In this document: positions 1 to 10,393 of the stretch, in pieces
Numbering within the stretch: the stretch's first letter is position 1
Layout of the letters: each line of letters starts with the position of its first letter
Assembly (NCBI GenBank): GCA_030674155.1
Contig: CM060326.1
Location: 20,002,669-20,032,668 of the forward strand
Reading direction: 5' to 3'
DNA length: 30,000 nt
Source: Stramonita haemastoma
Taxonomy: Eukaryota > Mollusca > Gastropoda > Neogastropoda > Muricidae
Made by a program: the position numbers and the translations under genes
Notes under the pieces: generated by a model
Seen by the model: only the letters and a program-made list of their open reading frames with translations
What the model was told of the DNA's origin: nothing
The model's database searches: none

Positions 1-436
1 GGTAGCACAAAATTACCCTTTCTTCTGTAGCAAATTATAGGTTTTGCAAATATCAGTATGAAAGAAAAGTCTGCATGTTTTAAATTTGTACTTTTATATG
101 TTTTTTATCCCTGGTTAGAGTTAGGAAAATTAAAAGGGCGAGATTTTTGCGTTTTTACAAGTTTTTGTCTCAGAAAAGGTAGTGGGATTCGATGTCTTGG
201 TTATAGTCTGTGAAAATGACATTGTGCCGTATAGTTTAGTTGTTTGTTAAGTCAAACATTTTTTTTAAATAATTTCCAAGTGGGACATAGCTTATAAAAA
301 TAGCAAAAAAATTGTTTTTTATATTAGTTTCCCCATCTAAACAAAAGAATTAAAAAAAAAAATAAACAAAAAAGGAAAAAAAGGGAAAAAGCAATACAAT
401 GCAGAGAAAAAAAAAAGACGCAGCGGTGTGTCCCAC
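1..436. other. AT-rich non-coding stretch
   Basis: No coding signal, RNA gene or repeat family recognised. The sequence is AT-rich with A and T runs, and ends in an A-rich run just before an AC microsatellite. Open frames overlapping its right end exist only because of the low-complexity AC tract. Confidence 0.6.
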
Positions 437-632
437 AACAAAACCACACCAACACCCCACACCACACACACACACACACACACCACACACACACACGCAC
501 CACCACCCCAGGGCCCAAACCCCAAACCACACACAACCACCACAAACACACACACACGCACGAAACACACACCACCGTGCCACAACCACACACACCACAA
601 CACCCCCCCCAGCACACACATGCACACACACA
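437..632. repeat. Imperfect (AC)n microsatellite
   Basis: An almost continuous A/C tract of about 195 bases with interruptions (CCAC, CACG, AAAC). The complementary strand reads (GT)n and yields spurious Cys/Val-rich frames. Confidence 0.9.
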
Positions 633-1735
633 TACAAATGAAAAAAACACTGTTTTTTTTTTTTTTTGGGTTTAAAAATACGGGGCCCCTGGAGAGTGAA
701 GTCTCTGTGCTTCCTCCTAGGGCCCCACCTAGGTAATGGAACCCTTTTATCTTTTAAAAAGAGGTTTAAACTTGAAAGTTTTAATTTCTATATAACACAC
801 ACTTCCCCCTTTTTTTAAAACTGTGAGAAATCATTTTTTTTCGTATTAAAAATAATTGCCCAAATGCAATACCTGGGGCATGTTTTTATTTTGTTTATGG
901 GGGGGAAGCGGATTCATAGAGCAGACAATAAAAGAAGGATACAGGCAAGGAGATGAGGTGCTTTCGAAAACTTCTTGGTTTTCCATGCAGAGATAAACAA
1001 TAACTATTGGGAGTAAAACCCGGGGAATTAAAAAAAAACCTTTGGCTTTTTATAAAAAAGTTCTGACTTCGGGTGGACCCCCCCCCCCCCCCCAAACTGA
1101 ATGGTACGGGCAATTCACACCAAAAATTTAAATTTGGGCCCAAGGAAAGCCCTACAAAAATTTGTAAAAGGGGGAAGACGAGAGGAAAAGATGGGAAGAC
1201 AACCCCGGTAGAGGTGGATTGGCTTAAGTAGAACGACTTATTACGGGGGCTGAAAACCGCAAGGGTGGAGGAAGTGGCTGCAAAATTTTCATGGTTTCCC
1301 CCCCAAGGTCAAAATAGCCCCACGGGAGTGGAGGTGAAAGGTGAGTAACTGGATTTAATACACTTCTTGTTGTTGTTGGGTTTTTGTTGTTGCTGTTGTT
1401 GTTGTTTTTACGTATTTTTGTTTAACGTTTTAATATTTTTTTTAATTTTTTTTTATATTATTTTTAGCTACGCTCAAAGGGAAAGGTTACGGGCCCTACT
1501 GCCCTACAGCACACGAAACGAGCAGGATTCGATTTTTCAAAAAGGGGTTTAGACCTTCTGCTGTCAAAAGAAGAAAGGGAAATAAAAATAGCCTCTGGTT
1601 CTCTCCCTTCCTTAGGTGAGGGGAAAAAAAATTTGGTGGGGGAAAAACGCCGGGGTTTAACCCCTGGGCCGAGAAAACAATTTGTGCTAGGTGCTTTTTC
1701 ACTTGTCCCCATTTCCTTCCCCCCCCGTCCACCCG
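633..1735. other. Unassigned non-coding sequence with inflated homopolymers
   Basis: No gene recognised. The stretch has long single-base runs (T at about 651-667, C at about 1078-1094, many runs of 4-9 G, A or T) and a TTG-rich tract at about 1367-1410. Open frames here are short and low complexity. It could be an old repeat degraded by indels or poorly polished sequence; I cannot tell which. Confidence 0.5.
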
Positions 1736-1910
1736 TCTGTCTCTGTGTTCCCTGCTTTGTTTTTTGTTGTCTGTCGTTCTGTCTGTCTGCTGTCTCTGTT
1801 GTTGTTCGTCTGTCTGTCTGTTGTCTTTTCTGTTTTCTCTTCCCCTCCCCTCTCTCTTCTCTCTCCTCTCTTCTCTCTCTCTTCTCCCCCTCTTCTCCCT
1901 TTCTCCCCAT
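1736..1910. repeat. Pyrimidine-rich (CTGT)/(TCTC) tract
   Basis: A nearly pure C/T/G low-complexity tract, with CTGT steps in the first half and TCTC/CCCTC in the second. The minus strand is purine-rich and gives spurious Glu/Arg-rich frames. Confidence 0.85.
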
Positions 1911-2537
1911 TCGTCTTAATATAGTCTAATGTGTTTACCATTTGTATGGGAAAAAAATGTTTTTTTTCATATTTTGTTTCTTATTTTAATATTTTTTAAG
2001 ATTTAACCAATTCCGAAAGTTCAGTAGAGGGAGAGTGTCCAGCCCCCCTAGGTAATTGCCCGGACACAAGTCCCCCGCTTCCCGGGGGTAAAGCAGCTGG
2101 CAGGCTGGAGCTGCCTAACACACTTTCAAGTAGACTGCCCTTTAGGCATCTTAGTTTATTTTCTTTCCCTACAAGCCCAATTGCCTGTGTAGGCCTTAGC
2201 AGGTTCGGCAAAACCGGGCGGGCTATTTTTCTTTCAGTTATCATCCATTCTCAAATTGGCTAGCTCCTCTACTGTGAGTTTGAACAAGAGGGTTTTTTCC
2301 ATTAAAAACAATACCTTGTTGCACATCTGAAACTTCAGATATGGAAAGGGGCGAATAATATGTGACAAATATAATTCTCACTGGGCTTAAACGGATACAG
2401 CATTAAAAGGCACAAAGCTCACAGCGATGTGAAACTTGTTCATACTGCCATTTTCTCTCCGAAACTGCATCGAACTGGGATAGCCGTTCTGGCTGGCATA
2501 CCTTCGATTATATTATGTCCAAAAACTATGTGCCTTA
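1911..2537. other. Unassigned intergenic sequence
   Basis: No gene or repeat family recognised. It is mixed composition, with a moderately GC-rich section near 2040-2240 that has no convincing open frame. Confidence 0.5.
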
Positions 2538-2945
2538 TACACACACACACACAACACACACACCACTACCACCACACACACTCACAACACACAACAACAC
2601 ACACTACACACACACAATCACACAACACTCTCTCTCTTCTCTCTCTCTCTCTCTGTCTCCCTGTATCTGTCCTCTATTCTCTGTTCTCGTATTTGTTTTT
2701 GCCTCTCCCTTTCTGTCTTTATCATGTCTGTCTGTCCGTCTGTCTGTCTGTCTGTCTGTTCTGTTCTGTCTGTCTGTCTCTCTCTTCTTTCTCTCTAACT
2801 CTCTCTCTCTCTCTCACAGACACACAGACACACAGACACACAGACACTGACACAGCACACACACACACAACACCACACACTCACACACACACACACACAC
2901 ACAACACACACACACAAACACAACAAAAACACACACACAACTGCC
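2538..2945. repeat. Compound microsatellite (AC)n-(CT)n-(CTGT)n-(CT)n-(AC)n
   Basis: Successive low-complexity blocks: AC-rich about 2538-2625, CT-rich about 2625-2660, CTGT about 2722-2785, CT about 2785-2815, then ACAG/AC to about 2940. The order is roughly mirror-symmetric, AC-CT-CTGT-CT-AC. Confidence 0.9.
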
Positions 2946-3296
2946 ATCTTATTGCATTTACCGCTCTACACAATTACATTCACAGGAATAAGAAGCCCTA
3001 TTGACAAATTACGATAAAGACTTCAGGAATTGGTTTGAAACAGCCTTCGATAGAATATCAATACCTATAATACTTACACGTATCACAAAAGAGAATAATG
3101 GCACGAAAATACGATCAAAATGAAGAAGAAACGATAAGTGCAGACAACATTTCTACATCCTCTCTCAACCAACTAGGTCAATGGGGATTTAATTTGACTT
3201 AAAACGTTAATAGAATGGAATGATAAACTAAATTAAAGTTTTAGAAGGTGGGGGGGGGAAGGATATGAAATTGCATAAAATGTATGCAAGCAGGGT
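2946..3296. other. Unassigned intergenic sequence
   Basis: AT-rich sequence with no recognisable coding or repeat content, ending in a short G run near 3250. Confidence 0.5.
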
Positions 3297-3600
3297 GGAG
3301 AGAGAGAGAGAGAGGAGACGAGATGAGAGAGAGAGACGTGAGAATGTAGAGAGAGAGAGGAGACCTGAGAGAGAGAGAGAGAAAGAGGAGAAGAGAGTGA
3401 TGAGAGAGAGAGAGAGAGACGACGACAGAGACTTTTACCCGCTCACTCATCATCACTCCCTCATTTATCACTTCATTTTCACTCACACACACACACACAA
3501 ACACCACACTCACACACACACCACTACACACACACACAACACTCACACACACACCACAAACACACACACAACACACCTCACCACACAAACACACTTACAC
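3297..3600. repeat. (GA)n then (AC)n compound microsatellite
   Basis: Imperfect GA/GAGAC repeats at about 3297-3425 are followed, after about 55 unique bases, by imperfect AC repeats at about 3481-3600. The open frames across it are simple-sequence artefacts. Confidence 0.9.
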
Positions 3601-4369
3601 ACCAGTCCATACAACAGACAGAAAATTAAACAAGCAGACAAGACTTTAAACATGTTACAGACAAGACAAACAGTAAAAAAATGATCTTCGACACAAGAGA
3701 TACTACTATGCATTGACATTTAAACTTTGGAATCGCCTCATTTTGAGTGTACTTATGTAATCAACGTCAACCACAACTGGGTCCTATTTAACATAGGCAC
3801 CACAGTAATGGTGAAACCCGGATCAATAAATGAGTGGTTAAAAACCCCCTCCCAAAATGTCACGTCCGTTTCAGTGAAGTGATATTAATCCGAGATAAAC
3901 TCGAACGAAGACCGAGCACAGAGCTTGCTGCGCTGCTATCGCAAAAAAAAAAAAGAAAAATTGGAAAAAAGGCCAGAAAATACATAGAAAATGGACACCC
4001 CATTAAAAAAAAAAAAAAAGCCAGAGAAAAAATAATTGAATAAGTTGAGCAATTTAATATTTGGTAATAGCCAACCCCCCCCCCCCTCAAGTTAGCGCAT
4101 ACAAGAACGCGCAAAAAAAAATCCGCTACGAATACTAGAATAAAGAAACAAAACCAACAAAAAATGTAAAGCAGAAGTTGGTTTTAATCAACATTCATTG
4201 GTAGTTGAATTTTTTTGTTAAAAAGCAGGTTGGAGGTAAAGAGGTAATGGCCACCATATTGATCACGAGAAGTTGCTTGTTACTTTCACAGTCCATACCC
4301 ATGATTTCCTTATCATGCTTATGTATAATATCAGTAGGCGTTATATGGTAGTTTGGGATGTAGTTTTTT
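3601..4369. other. Unassigned intergenic sequence
   Basis: No supported gene. A 69-codon frame at 3834-4043 is Lys-rich because it crosses two poly-A runs. A C-run of about 14 lies near 4075. I see nothing else. Confidence 0.5.
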
Positions 4370-4739
4370 CAGTTGGAATGATAAACTGAGGTTAAGTGTG
4401 TACATATAGCCGCACGTTGAAAAGAACCCATGGGAAAGACTCCAAATTGTGACTAAACAAGTATCTGGAAAAAATGTTTCTCTCGTGGGTTTTTTTTTAC
4501 CGATCCTTGGCTGTCGCTTTGAGGTTCACAAATGGTGGATTTTGCGAATGCTACACACGCTTTTTGTATTCCAGCATAAAGGCTAGCCGTATTTTCGACA
4601 ATCGGGGTTATTATCTCTCCTATTTACACAATAGCAAATGCACATACAGACAGAGAAAAAATACATGGGTAGTACTGCTGCTTGTGACGACGACGGTCTC
4701 CTCCAAAGGGATGAGCAGTAAATTATACATGCAAAGATA
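4370..4739 (+). mobile_element. Diverged SINE-1 copy, lacking its head
   Basis: The order of conserved blocks matches the better copy at 14780-15185: GATAAACTGAGGT (consensus GATAAACCGAGGTCC), then a GCACGTTGAAAAGAACCCA block, then an ATACAGACAGAGAAAAAAT block, then GCTTGTGACGACG near 4680. The tRNA-like head is not visible. The element runs directly into a pentanucleotide ladder, as several other SINE-1 copies do. Family assignment is by comparison within the window. Confidence 0.65.
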
Positions 4740-5260
4740 TGGTATGTTTTTACTGTGCAACTGCAATGGAATGCAATTGCAGTGCAAAGCAACACAGCTA
4801 CAATACAGATTTGACACTTACCTATGCACTACATTTACATTGCACCTACCAATGCTCTGCACTGCACTGCACTGCTCACTGCACTGCACTGCACTACAAC
4901 TACACTACACGTTACAATACACTACACTACACTTCACTACCACTAACAATTTGCAATTTGATTCCATGTTCGTAGGAGCACATGTGTTTTCGGAAAACAG
5001 ATGGCTGTGCCTTATTTCCAATTCAGGCTCTGCTCAATTGGAACATTCTCGGAGTAGTCCAACAGTTGTAGTCGTGCAAGGCAGACATTACAATACAGCT
5101 ACAATACACAACACAATTACAATACAAATCAGTACAAATTCAATAACAATACAATACATTACAGCACAACACAACACATTACACATACAATGCAATACAA
5201 TTTATACATGCGTTGCAACTGCAATACAGTACAACACAACGCAATAGAGATCCTCATCAT
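4740..5260 (+). repeat. Pentanucleotide ladder (TGCAC / TACAC / ACAAT)
   Basis: Degenerate 5-bp repeats built on TGCAA, TGCAC, TACAC and ATACA, best ordered at about 4853-4935 and 5085-5245. About 100 unrelated bases interrupt it near 4960-5060. It follows the 3' end of a SINE-1 copy and probably grew from that element's A-rich tail. Confidence 0.8.
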
Positions 5261-5440
5261 AAAACAGTACAAATATCGTACAAACACAGTAAAAATAAAA
5301 AAAGCCACAATGCGTAGTAAAAACCACAGACAACAACAAACAAAACCAAGTATAACAATGCAAACAAATATTGCAATTTAAAATTTATACAACATAACAC
5401 TAAATAGTGATGACTGCGACGGCTCATATATCTATTTAGT

Positions 5441-5660
5441 GGGTCTATCTGTCTGTCTATCTGTCTATCTGTCTGTCTCTATCTGTCTATCTGTTCTTAT
5501 CGAAAGAGACAGAGAGAGAGAGAGAGAAGAGATGAGAGGAGAGAGGAGGGAGAAGACCTGAGATGAGATTGAGAGAGAGAGTGAGTTTGAGGCAAGAGAG
5601 ACGAGAGAGAAGATGAGAGATGAGTGAGAGAGAGAGAATTAATTAGAGAGTGGAGAGAGA
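5441..5660. repeat. (CTGT/CTAT)n followed by (GA)n
   Basis: Tetranucleotide CTGT/CTAT repeats at about 5448-5500 give way to GA-rich purine sequence to about 5660. The GA tract abuts the 3' end of the SINE-2 copy on the minus strand. Confidence 0.85.
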
Positions 5661-6031
5661 GAGAGATTGATTTATTGATTTATTCTTTTATATCGAGGAT
5701 AATGGAAATAAGCACTCTTGTGCTTTTTTTTTTTTCTCATCCTAACTTTCCGTGTGTATGCAGTTTTGTAAATGTCATCTGTTCTCCACGGCACTCGTGT
5801 GGCCTACTTCTTTGCGATAGCGGGATACAGGAATTTAACTGTGCGCAAGGTGTTCTGCGTGAGTTCGCACAACGGCGGCTCTGGTTTTATAGTCTCTTCC
5901 GAAGACTTTTGGGGAGATGTGGAGTCAAGCACTGATGTTACTCCAGGTAGGAAAATTCCTCGACTGGATCAAACCTGGGTCGTTTCAAAATTGCCAGCGC
6001 AATAATTCTGACTCACTAGGCTACCGAGTGA
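5655..6031 (-). mobile_element. SINE-2 copy, near full length
   Basis: A tRNA-derived short interspersed element read on the minus strand. It starts near 6031 with a Pol III A-box-like TAGCCTAGTGAGTC and a B-box-like GGTTTGATCCA, continues through a body with TTCGGAAGAG-type and GTGCGAACT-type blocks, and ends near 5700 with a run of A, then GCACAAGAGTGCTTATTTCC. The same architecture occurs at 10611-10992 (minus) and 6928-7262 and 7780-8072 (plus). It is flanked on both sides by (GA)n. No target-site duplication could be read because of the simple repeats. Confidence 0.75.
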
Positions 6032-6560
6032 GATTGAGAGAGAGAGAGAGAGAGATGGAGAGGAGATTGAGTGAGATGAGAGAGGAGGGAGAGAGAGAAG
6101 GTGAGTGAGGTAGAGTAGAATGAAGACGAGAGAGATGAGAGTATAGGAGTTCGGAAAGAGGTTTGTAATTGTTTTTTTCTTAGGTAGAGTATGAAACTGA
6201 TGATAGAGATAGTACGTTTGTGGGTTTGGGGACAGAGAGGTTTGGAGTGTTGATTAGAGGTTTTACGTGTTAGATTCGATTCCCGATATTGGGCTTTGGG
6301 AGATGTGTTGTGCTTGGTATTTATGCGAGTGTGAACGGATTTATTGTGACGGTGGGGGGATTACTTATGGAAGTTTAGGTGATGTAGCCTTGAGAAGGAT
6401 TGCTTGTTTTCGGACAGTTTTTTGTCGGCTGGAGTCAGAGAGTGGCTGTGATGATTGGAAGAGAAATTAATATGACATGAATTTCTTCGGGATTAATTTC
6501 AGCGGCGGAGAGAGAGAGTAGAGTGACAGATGAGAGAGTGTAGAGAGAGATAGCATCACT
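6032..6560. repeat. (GA)n tracts around unassigned sequence
   Basis: GA-rich purine tracts lie at about 6030-6110 and 6505-6555. The roughly 400 bases between are G/T-rich with short open frames and no recognised product. Confidence 0.7.
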
Positions 6561-6927
6561 ACGCCCTACATACGCGTGCAACAGACAACTCTCGTGCGAC
6601 AAGCTCGTACAACAACTTCAAAGCTCACACACTCAATATGTCTCTCAGAGCTCGCACGCACGCACACCACACACAAAATACTCATCACTCATATCTCATC
6701 TCTCACTTAACACACAACTAAATGGATAGGTGTACTTCGCACTATGCACATGACTTCCAACATACCTCCCTCCTACAAGACCCCCATATTAATATCTCTC
6801 CTTTACTTGGTCCTCTTCATAATTACTTTTCGTTCCCTTTGCTCGTCTATTATGGCAACACGATCATAGTCTCGAATTACTAGATGTCAGGAATTTGATC
6901 GACGGACACAGAAACCAAGCCTGCCTC
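6561..6927. other. Unassigned, partly AC/GCAC-rich
   Basis: A degenerate CA/CGCA-rich section (about 6590-6715) is followed by unique sequence. No gene recognised. Confidence 0.5.
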
Positions 6928-7262
6928 TATCAGGGACGGGATAGCCCATGTGGTCAGTCCATTGCACTCGCTATTTGACGACCGGCTTCGTTCCCTTTTC
7001 GAGGGCGTTGTTTTTTCCCTGGACGTTAACGTTTGTGTTGAACTCCACTACCCCCAAAGTCCTCGGTATGAGGTAATAAACGAGGACCCGTGTGCGACCG
7101 CACGCCAGAATAATCTTGCCGTCAACTTGTTATAATCCTGCTCTGCTTTTCGGAAGAGTAGGCCATCGTTTGCCGGTGAGAACAGAATTATAATATTAAC
7201 AACATGTATACTTCAGGGACTGGACATGTTTGAAAAAAGCACTTGAGTGCTCATATTCAATT
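6928..7262 (+). mobile_element. SINE-2 copy
   Basis: The tRNA-like head starts near 6935, with A-box-like TAGCCCATGTGGTCAG and B-box-like GGCTTCGTTCCC. The body carries AATAAACGAGGACCCGTGTGC, then CTTTTCGGAAGAGTAGGCC. It ends with AAAAAAGCACTTGAGTGCTC near 7235-7254, the diagnostic SINE-2 3' hairpin. A Pol III-transcribed retroposon is inferred from the boxes. Confidence 0.75.
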
Positions 7263-7519
7263 ATTCCTTGCTATCGCAAAGAATAAATTACAAAAATTAC
7301 TAAATGTAAAATTAATCCGCCGAGGTCTGCGGGAACCTCTAGGGGTATGGAGTATTCTGATAGAAAAAATCAACATAACTGCCTAGCTCAGTGCTAACAT
7401 CCATTGGAAATGGTGTCTTCAATATCAAGCGAGAACCATACAGTCTATAGCAGTAGGCAGAAGAAATTAATGCAAGTGTCCTCTTGCAACCGACCATGTT
7501 ATCATTGTATCTCAGATCA
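7263..7519. other. Unassigned sequence between SINE fragments
   Basis: No coding or repeat signal recognised. Confidence 0.4.
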
Positions 7520-7662
7520 AATCCACCGTAGAATGGAGAAGCCACCCTTGTAGCGAATGCGCTCTCTCGCGGCGGGAAGGAATTAGCTTCCGACGATTTC
7601 ACTCACAGAGAAATCTGCGTGACGTAAGTGGTATAAAATGTAAAAGAATGTAAAGCAGGATA
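7520..7662 (+). mobile_element. SINE-1 3'-end fragment
   Basis: Contains the SINE-1 terminal blocks CTTGTAGCGAATGCGCTCTC, a degenerate hairpin region, TTTCACTCACAGAGAAATCTG and the closing GTGGTATAAAATGTAAAAG. Upstream blocks of the family are absent. Confidence 0.7.
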
Positions 7663-7779
7663 ATGCGAAGACATAGTTTATATCAAACTCTAGCACTTGC
7701 TGTACTCAAACCGCCAGCAGTCTTTAAACAGATCTACAGTGTACATTCTGTTCATGGTGATCCAGCTACTTCTTCAAAG

Positions 7780-8072
7780 CTACCCTAGCTAATGTGGTCA
7801 GATCAATTGTGCTGGCACATTGTAACGACCCCAGTCGATTCCCGTTCGAGGGAGTTTTCCCCTGGAGCTTATATCCAGTGCTGGGACTCCAATGTTCCCC
7901 AAAAGTCCTTCGGATAAGGACTACAATCGAGGCCACGTTAAAATCGTTCCGCTTTTCGAAAGCGTAGGACAATTGTGATGCGGTGGGACAGATGACAGAT
8001 TTACAAAAACAGTATATCACACGGGTATTGGATGTAAGAATAAAAAGCACATACGCAGTGCTTATTTTCTCG
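7780..8072 (+). mobile_element. SINE-2 copy
   Basis: Head with TAGCTAATGTGGTCAG near 7788 and GTCGATTCCCGTTCGAGG near 7834. The body carries AGTCCTTCGGATAAGGAC, CCGCTTTTCGAAAGCGTAGG and GGGACAGATGACAG, and ends with AAAAAGCACATACGCAGTGC near 8042-8061. The block order agrees with the copy at 10611-10992. Confidence 0.75.
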
Positions 8073-8084
8073 TTATCACTTTAA

Positions 8085-8142
8085 AATAAAAGATAAATAA
8101 AAGAATAAATAATAAATAAAAAAATAAAAAAATAAATAATGA
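8085..8142 (+). repeat. (AAAT)n A-rich tail
   Basis: Irregular AAAT/AAAAT repeats directly downstream of a SINE-2 3' end, consistent with an expanded retroposon tail. Confidence 0.75.
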
Positions 8143-8414
8143 ACGTCATGGGAAGCGAAACCAATCAACAGGGAGCTTGAGATCCTCAGACCCATGCACT
8201 TGTTATGTGGATCTGCAATGGGCCCAGTTATGTGGCTCTAGAAAGAGGACACAGTATGTGGCTCCACATGGATCTGAGTGAGCAGGAAAGAGGGCACTCA
8301 CCCTGACGAGAAGCAATGACTGGGGAAACTGTTATCAGGGAAGTGTGGCGTATGCTGATTTTTTGCAAACAGATTGGTAAAGGATGACTAGGCTCAAGTG
8401 AGTCGAAAAGTATC

Positions 8415-8454
8415 GGGAGGGGGTGTTGGGGGGGGTTGGGGGAGGTGGGGGGGG
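8415..8454 (+). other. G-run cluster, potential G-quadruplex
   Basis: About 40 bases contain at least five runs of 3-8 G separated by 1-4 bases. The pattern satisfies the usual G3+N1-7 quadruplex rule. No gene start is recognised nearby. Confidence 0.6.
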
Positions 8455-9579
8455 TTCCAGTAAGGCAAGTAAGACACCGTCACCCAGACTGTTTCAAACT
8501 ACAAGAATCAAGAATCAGAAAACTTTATTGCATGAAGTCAGATCCGAGACTTATTTGACACCAAACGTAACGTTAGTCTTAGACATTCACTAAGTTGTGA
8601 GATTCTTTAGGTGTATAATGAGTGAGTACTGATGTTTCTTGCTCTTCTGGAAAAAGAATCATGCACATATTTTATTTGATCATGGGTAGCAGACAGTCCT
8701 TCGTTGTGAAATTCTTTCTATTCGTGTAGTTATTCATTATTATCACGTTGCTTTCTTTTTTAACATTAGATTGAAAGTTTCTTCCTTTTTATTCACATCA
8801 TAAATATAGATATACAAACATCAAGATAAGTGTTTCTCGTATTCTATTTTGTTAAACGTCTTTGCAATTTTCTTTCTTCCTTTCTCCTGCATATTTGTAT
8901 TTCTCCTTTGCTTGTCACTTAAAATCTTGGGAGCTGGTGCGAAATCTTGCTGATTATGAGCCTATCAATTTTTCATTCTGTCATTATCAATAGAATATTG
9001 GCATATCATATCTGTAATAATGTGAAACAGCAGGTGTAGTAAAAATTTAAGCTTAGAAAAACTAACTTTGTTTTTGTTGATTTCAAAACACTCCTGTTCA
9101 GTTCTTCAAGTTTACATTTTTAGGCCATAGCATAATATTGTTCGTATTTCATGTATTATGATTTTTCCACAACATGTTTGAATCTAAGTCTTATGAATTA
9201 TTGTTCTTGATTATATAAATCCAGTGATCTTTCTTCTATTGTTTTGATGTATTTCACTTAATGATATAACAATTTCAAATAGCATATTTTCTTTTGAAGT
9301 CAGTCATGATGATATCCAAATTGAATTTAAAGACTAATAACTTTCAAACGTTAATGGGTTTATGCCTACAGTTCCTCAAAAAATGGCAAGTCCATTGTTT
9401 TATTTTGTTGACATCCCTTAATACCTCAGTCTGCAAATTTTTGTTAGTGGGTGTTTGACGAAAAGGAAAACTGATGTTAAGCAATTTTTAAATAGTATCT
9501 AGTATTAAGTTATCTTTTACATCACAAAAATAAGGAAAACATATTTCACTTTCCATATGTTAGAATATTCGAAGTTTAA
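8455..9579. other. AT-rich stretch, possible LINE 3' tail at its left end
   Basis: No coding frame of note. Near 8503-8537 the minus strand reads GCAATAAAGTTTTCTGATTC followed by another TTGATTC-like step. That is a polyadenylation-type signal with a short repeating tail, a pattern seen at 3' ends of some non-LTR elements. Nothing on the minus strand further right could be matched to a LINE coding region. Confidence 0.4.
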
Positions 9580-9776
9580 AAGCAAATATAAAATAGCCAC
9601 TCTGATGCGGAAACATAATACAGATGCAGATAGGAAAACATAATAATCACATATAATGTGTCGGCGCTGCCACTTGTGGCGACGCATGTCTCCCTCGGGA
9701 GGAAGAAGCAGCCCGAATTTCAGCTGGGAAATCTGCTCTGTGACATAAAAAGGGGTTATTAAAATAAAGTCAAACA
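9580..9776 (+). mobile_element. SINE-1 3'-half fragment
   Basis: Blocks match the family end: GATGCGGAAACATAATACAG, then CGCTGCCACTTGTGGCGACG near 9666, a hairpin-region remnant TCTCCCTCGGGAGG, CAGCCCGAATTTCAG and GAAATCTGCTCTGTGACATA near 9727. It stops immediately before a LINE-like reading frame. Confidence 0.7.
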
Positions 9777-9780
9777 AAAA

Positions 9781-9984
9781 ATGACGCGTCTACTGACGGA
9801 AAATAAGCTACACTTTCCCATGTGCGCCTGTGGTCAAGAAAACCAGAATGGCGAACGCATCCTTGAAAGGACTACGCCAGATATACAGCTCGACCTGAGG
9901 AAAGATTGTTGTGAGCGTACGGAAATAAACCTGCAACCAAGTGTACGTGGCCAAGAGGAGGAGACTGGACAAGCGACATGCTAA
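9781..9984 (+). pseudogene. Non-LTR retrotransposon ORF2 C-terminal remnant
   Basis: This 67-codon open frame is not a free-standing gene. Its residues 16-50 resemble the C-terminal Cys/His-rich segment of many LINE ORF2 proteins, whose usual pattern is CxCG, about six residues, EHIL, C, then LRxxxW. Here MCACGQENQNGERIL is visible, then LDLRKDC. The His of EHIL is Arg and the Trp is Cys, so the motif is decayed. The upstream reverse transcriptase domain is absent; a SINE-1 end occupies that place. The frame closes at TAA at 9982. Assignment is by motif resemblance only. Confidence 0.45.
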
Positions 9985-10259
9985 CTTTCTTCACCGCACA
10001 CATTATATTTTTGGTTAGTGTTATTGCCATTCTGAGAGAAAAGAAAAGATGAGGATATCAAGTGATGAATATTTCATGTTTGGGAATGTGTCAATGTCCG
10101 TCTGCTTTCCGCAAAAGCAAACATTAGTGTACTGAATTCCATTGTATTGGACGGGATCGGTGCATATTTTGTGTGGAATGTGATTTGATGTGAATTGATG
10201 TGATGGGTGGTGGTTAGGTACTTTTAGTATGATGAGATGGTATGGGATTATGATGGGTG
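9985..10259. other. Unassigned sequence
   Basis: No coding signal recognised. The right end grades into a T/G-rich (GATG/GGTG) section before the microsatellite. Confidence 0.4.
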
Positions 10260-10355
10260 GGTAGGGTGGTGGTGGTGGTGCGGTGGTGGATGGTGGTGGT
10301 AGTTGGTGGTGTCGTGTGTGTGTGTGTGGTGTGTGCTGTGTAGTGTGTGTTTGTG

Positions 10356-10392
<37 letters not shown>
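10260..10392. repeat. (GGT)n then (GT)n microsatellite
   Basis: Imperfect GGT/GGTGAT repeats (about 10260-10308) pass into (GT)n (about 10312-10392) with few interruptions. Confidence 0.9.

Positions 10393-10393
<1 letters not shown>

Noticed and set aside
324..736. Several 80-108-codon frames on both strands, rich in Cys/Val or Thr/His
   Set aside because: They are translations of the AC/GT microsatellite and flanking homopolymers, with no domain content.
1464..1910. 148-codon minus-strand frame, Glu/Arg-rich
   Set aside because: Most of it is the complement of a CT-rich low-complexity tract.
2429..3004. 191-codon plus-strand frame
   Set aside because: It is open because AC, CT and CTGT repeats lack stops. 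The first ~30 codons show no family resemblance.
3834..4043. 69-codon Lys-rich frame
   Set aside because: Two poly-A runs generate the lysines. No motif and no conservation evidence.
4474..5247. 257-codon plus-strand frame, the longest in the window
   Set aside because: It crosses a SINE-1 copy and a pentanucleotide ladder. A 5-bp repeat without stops explains its length.
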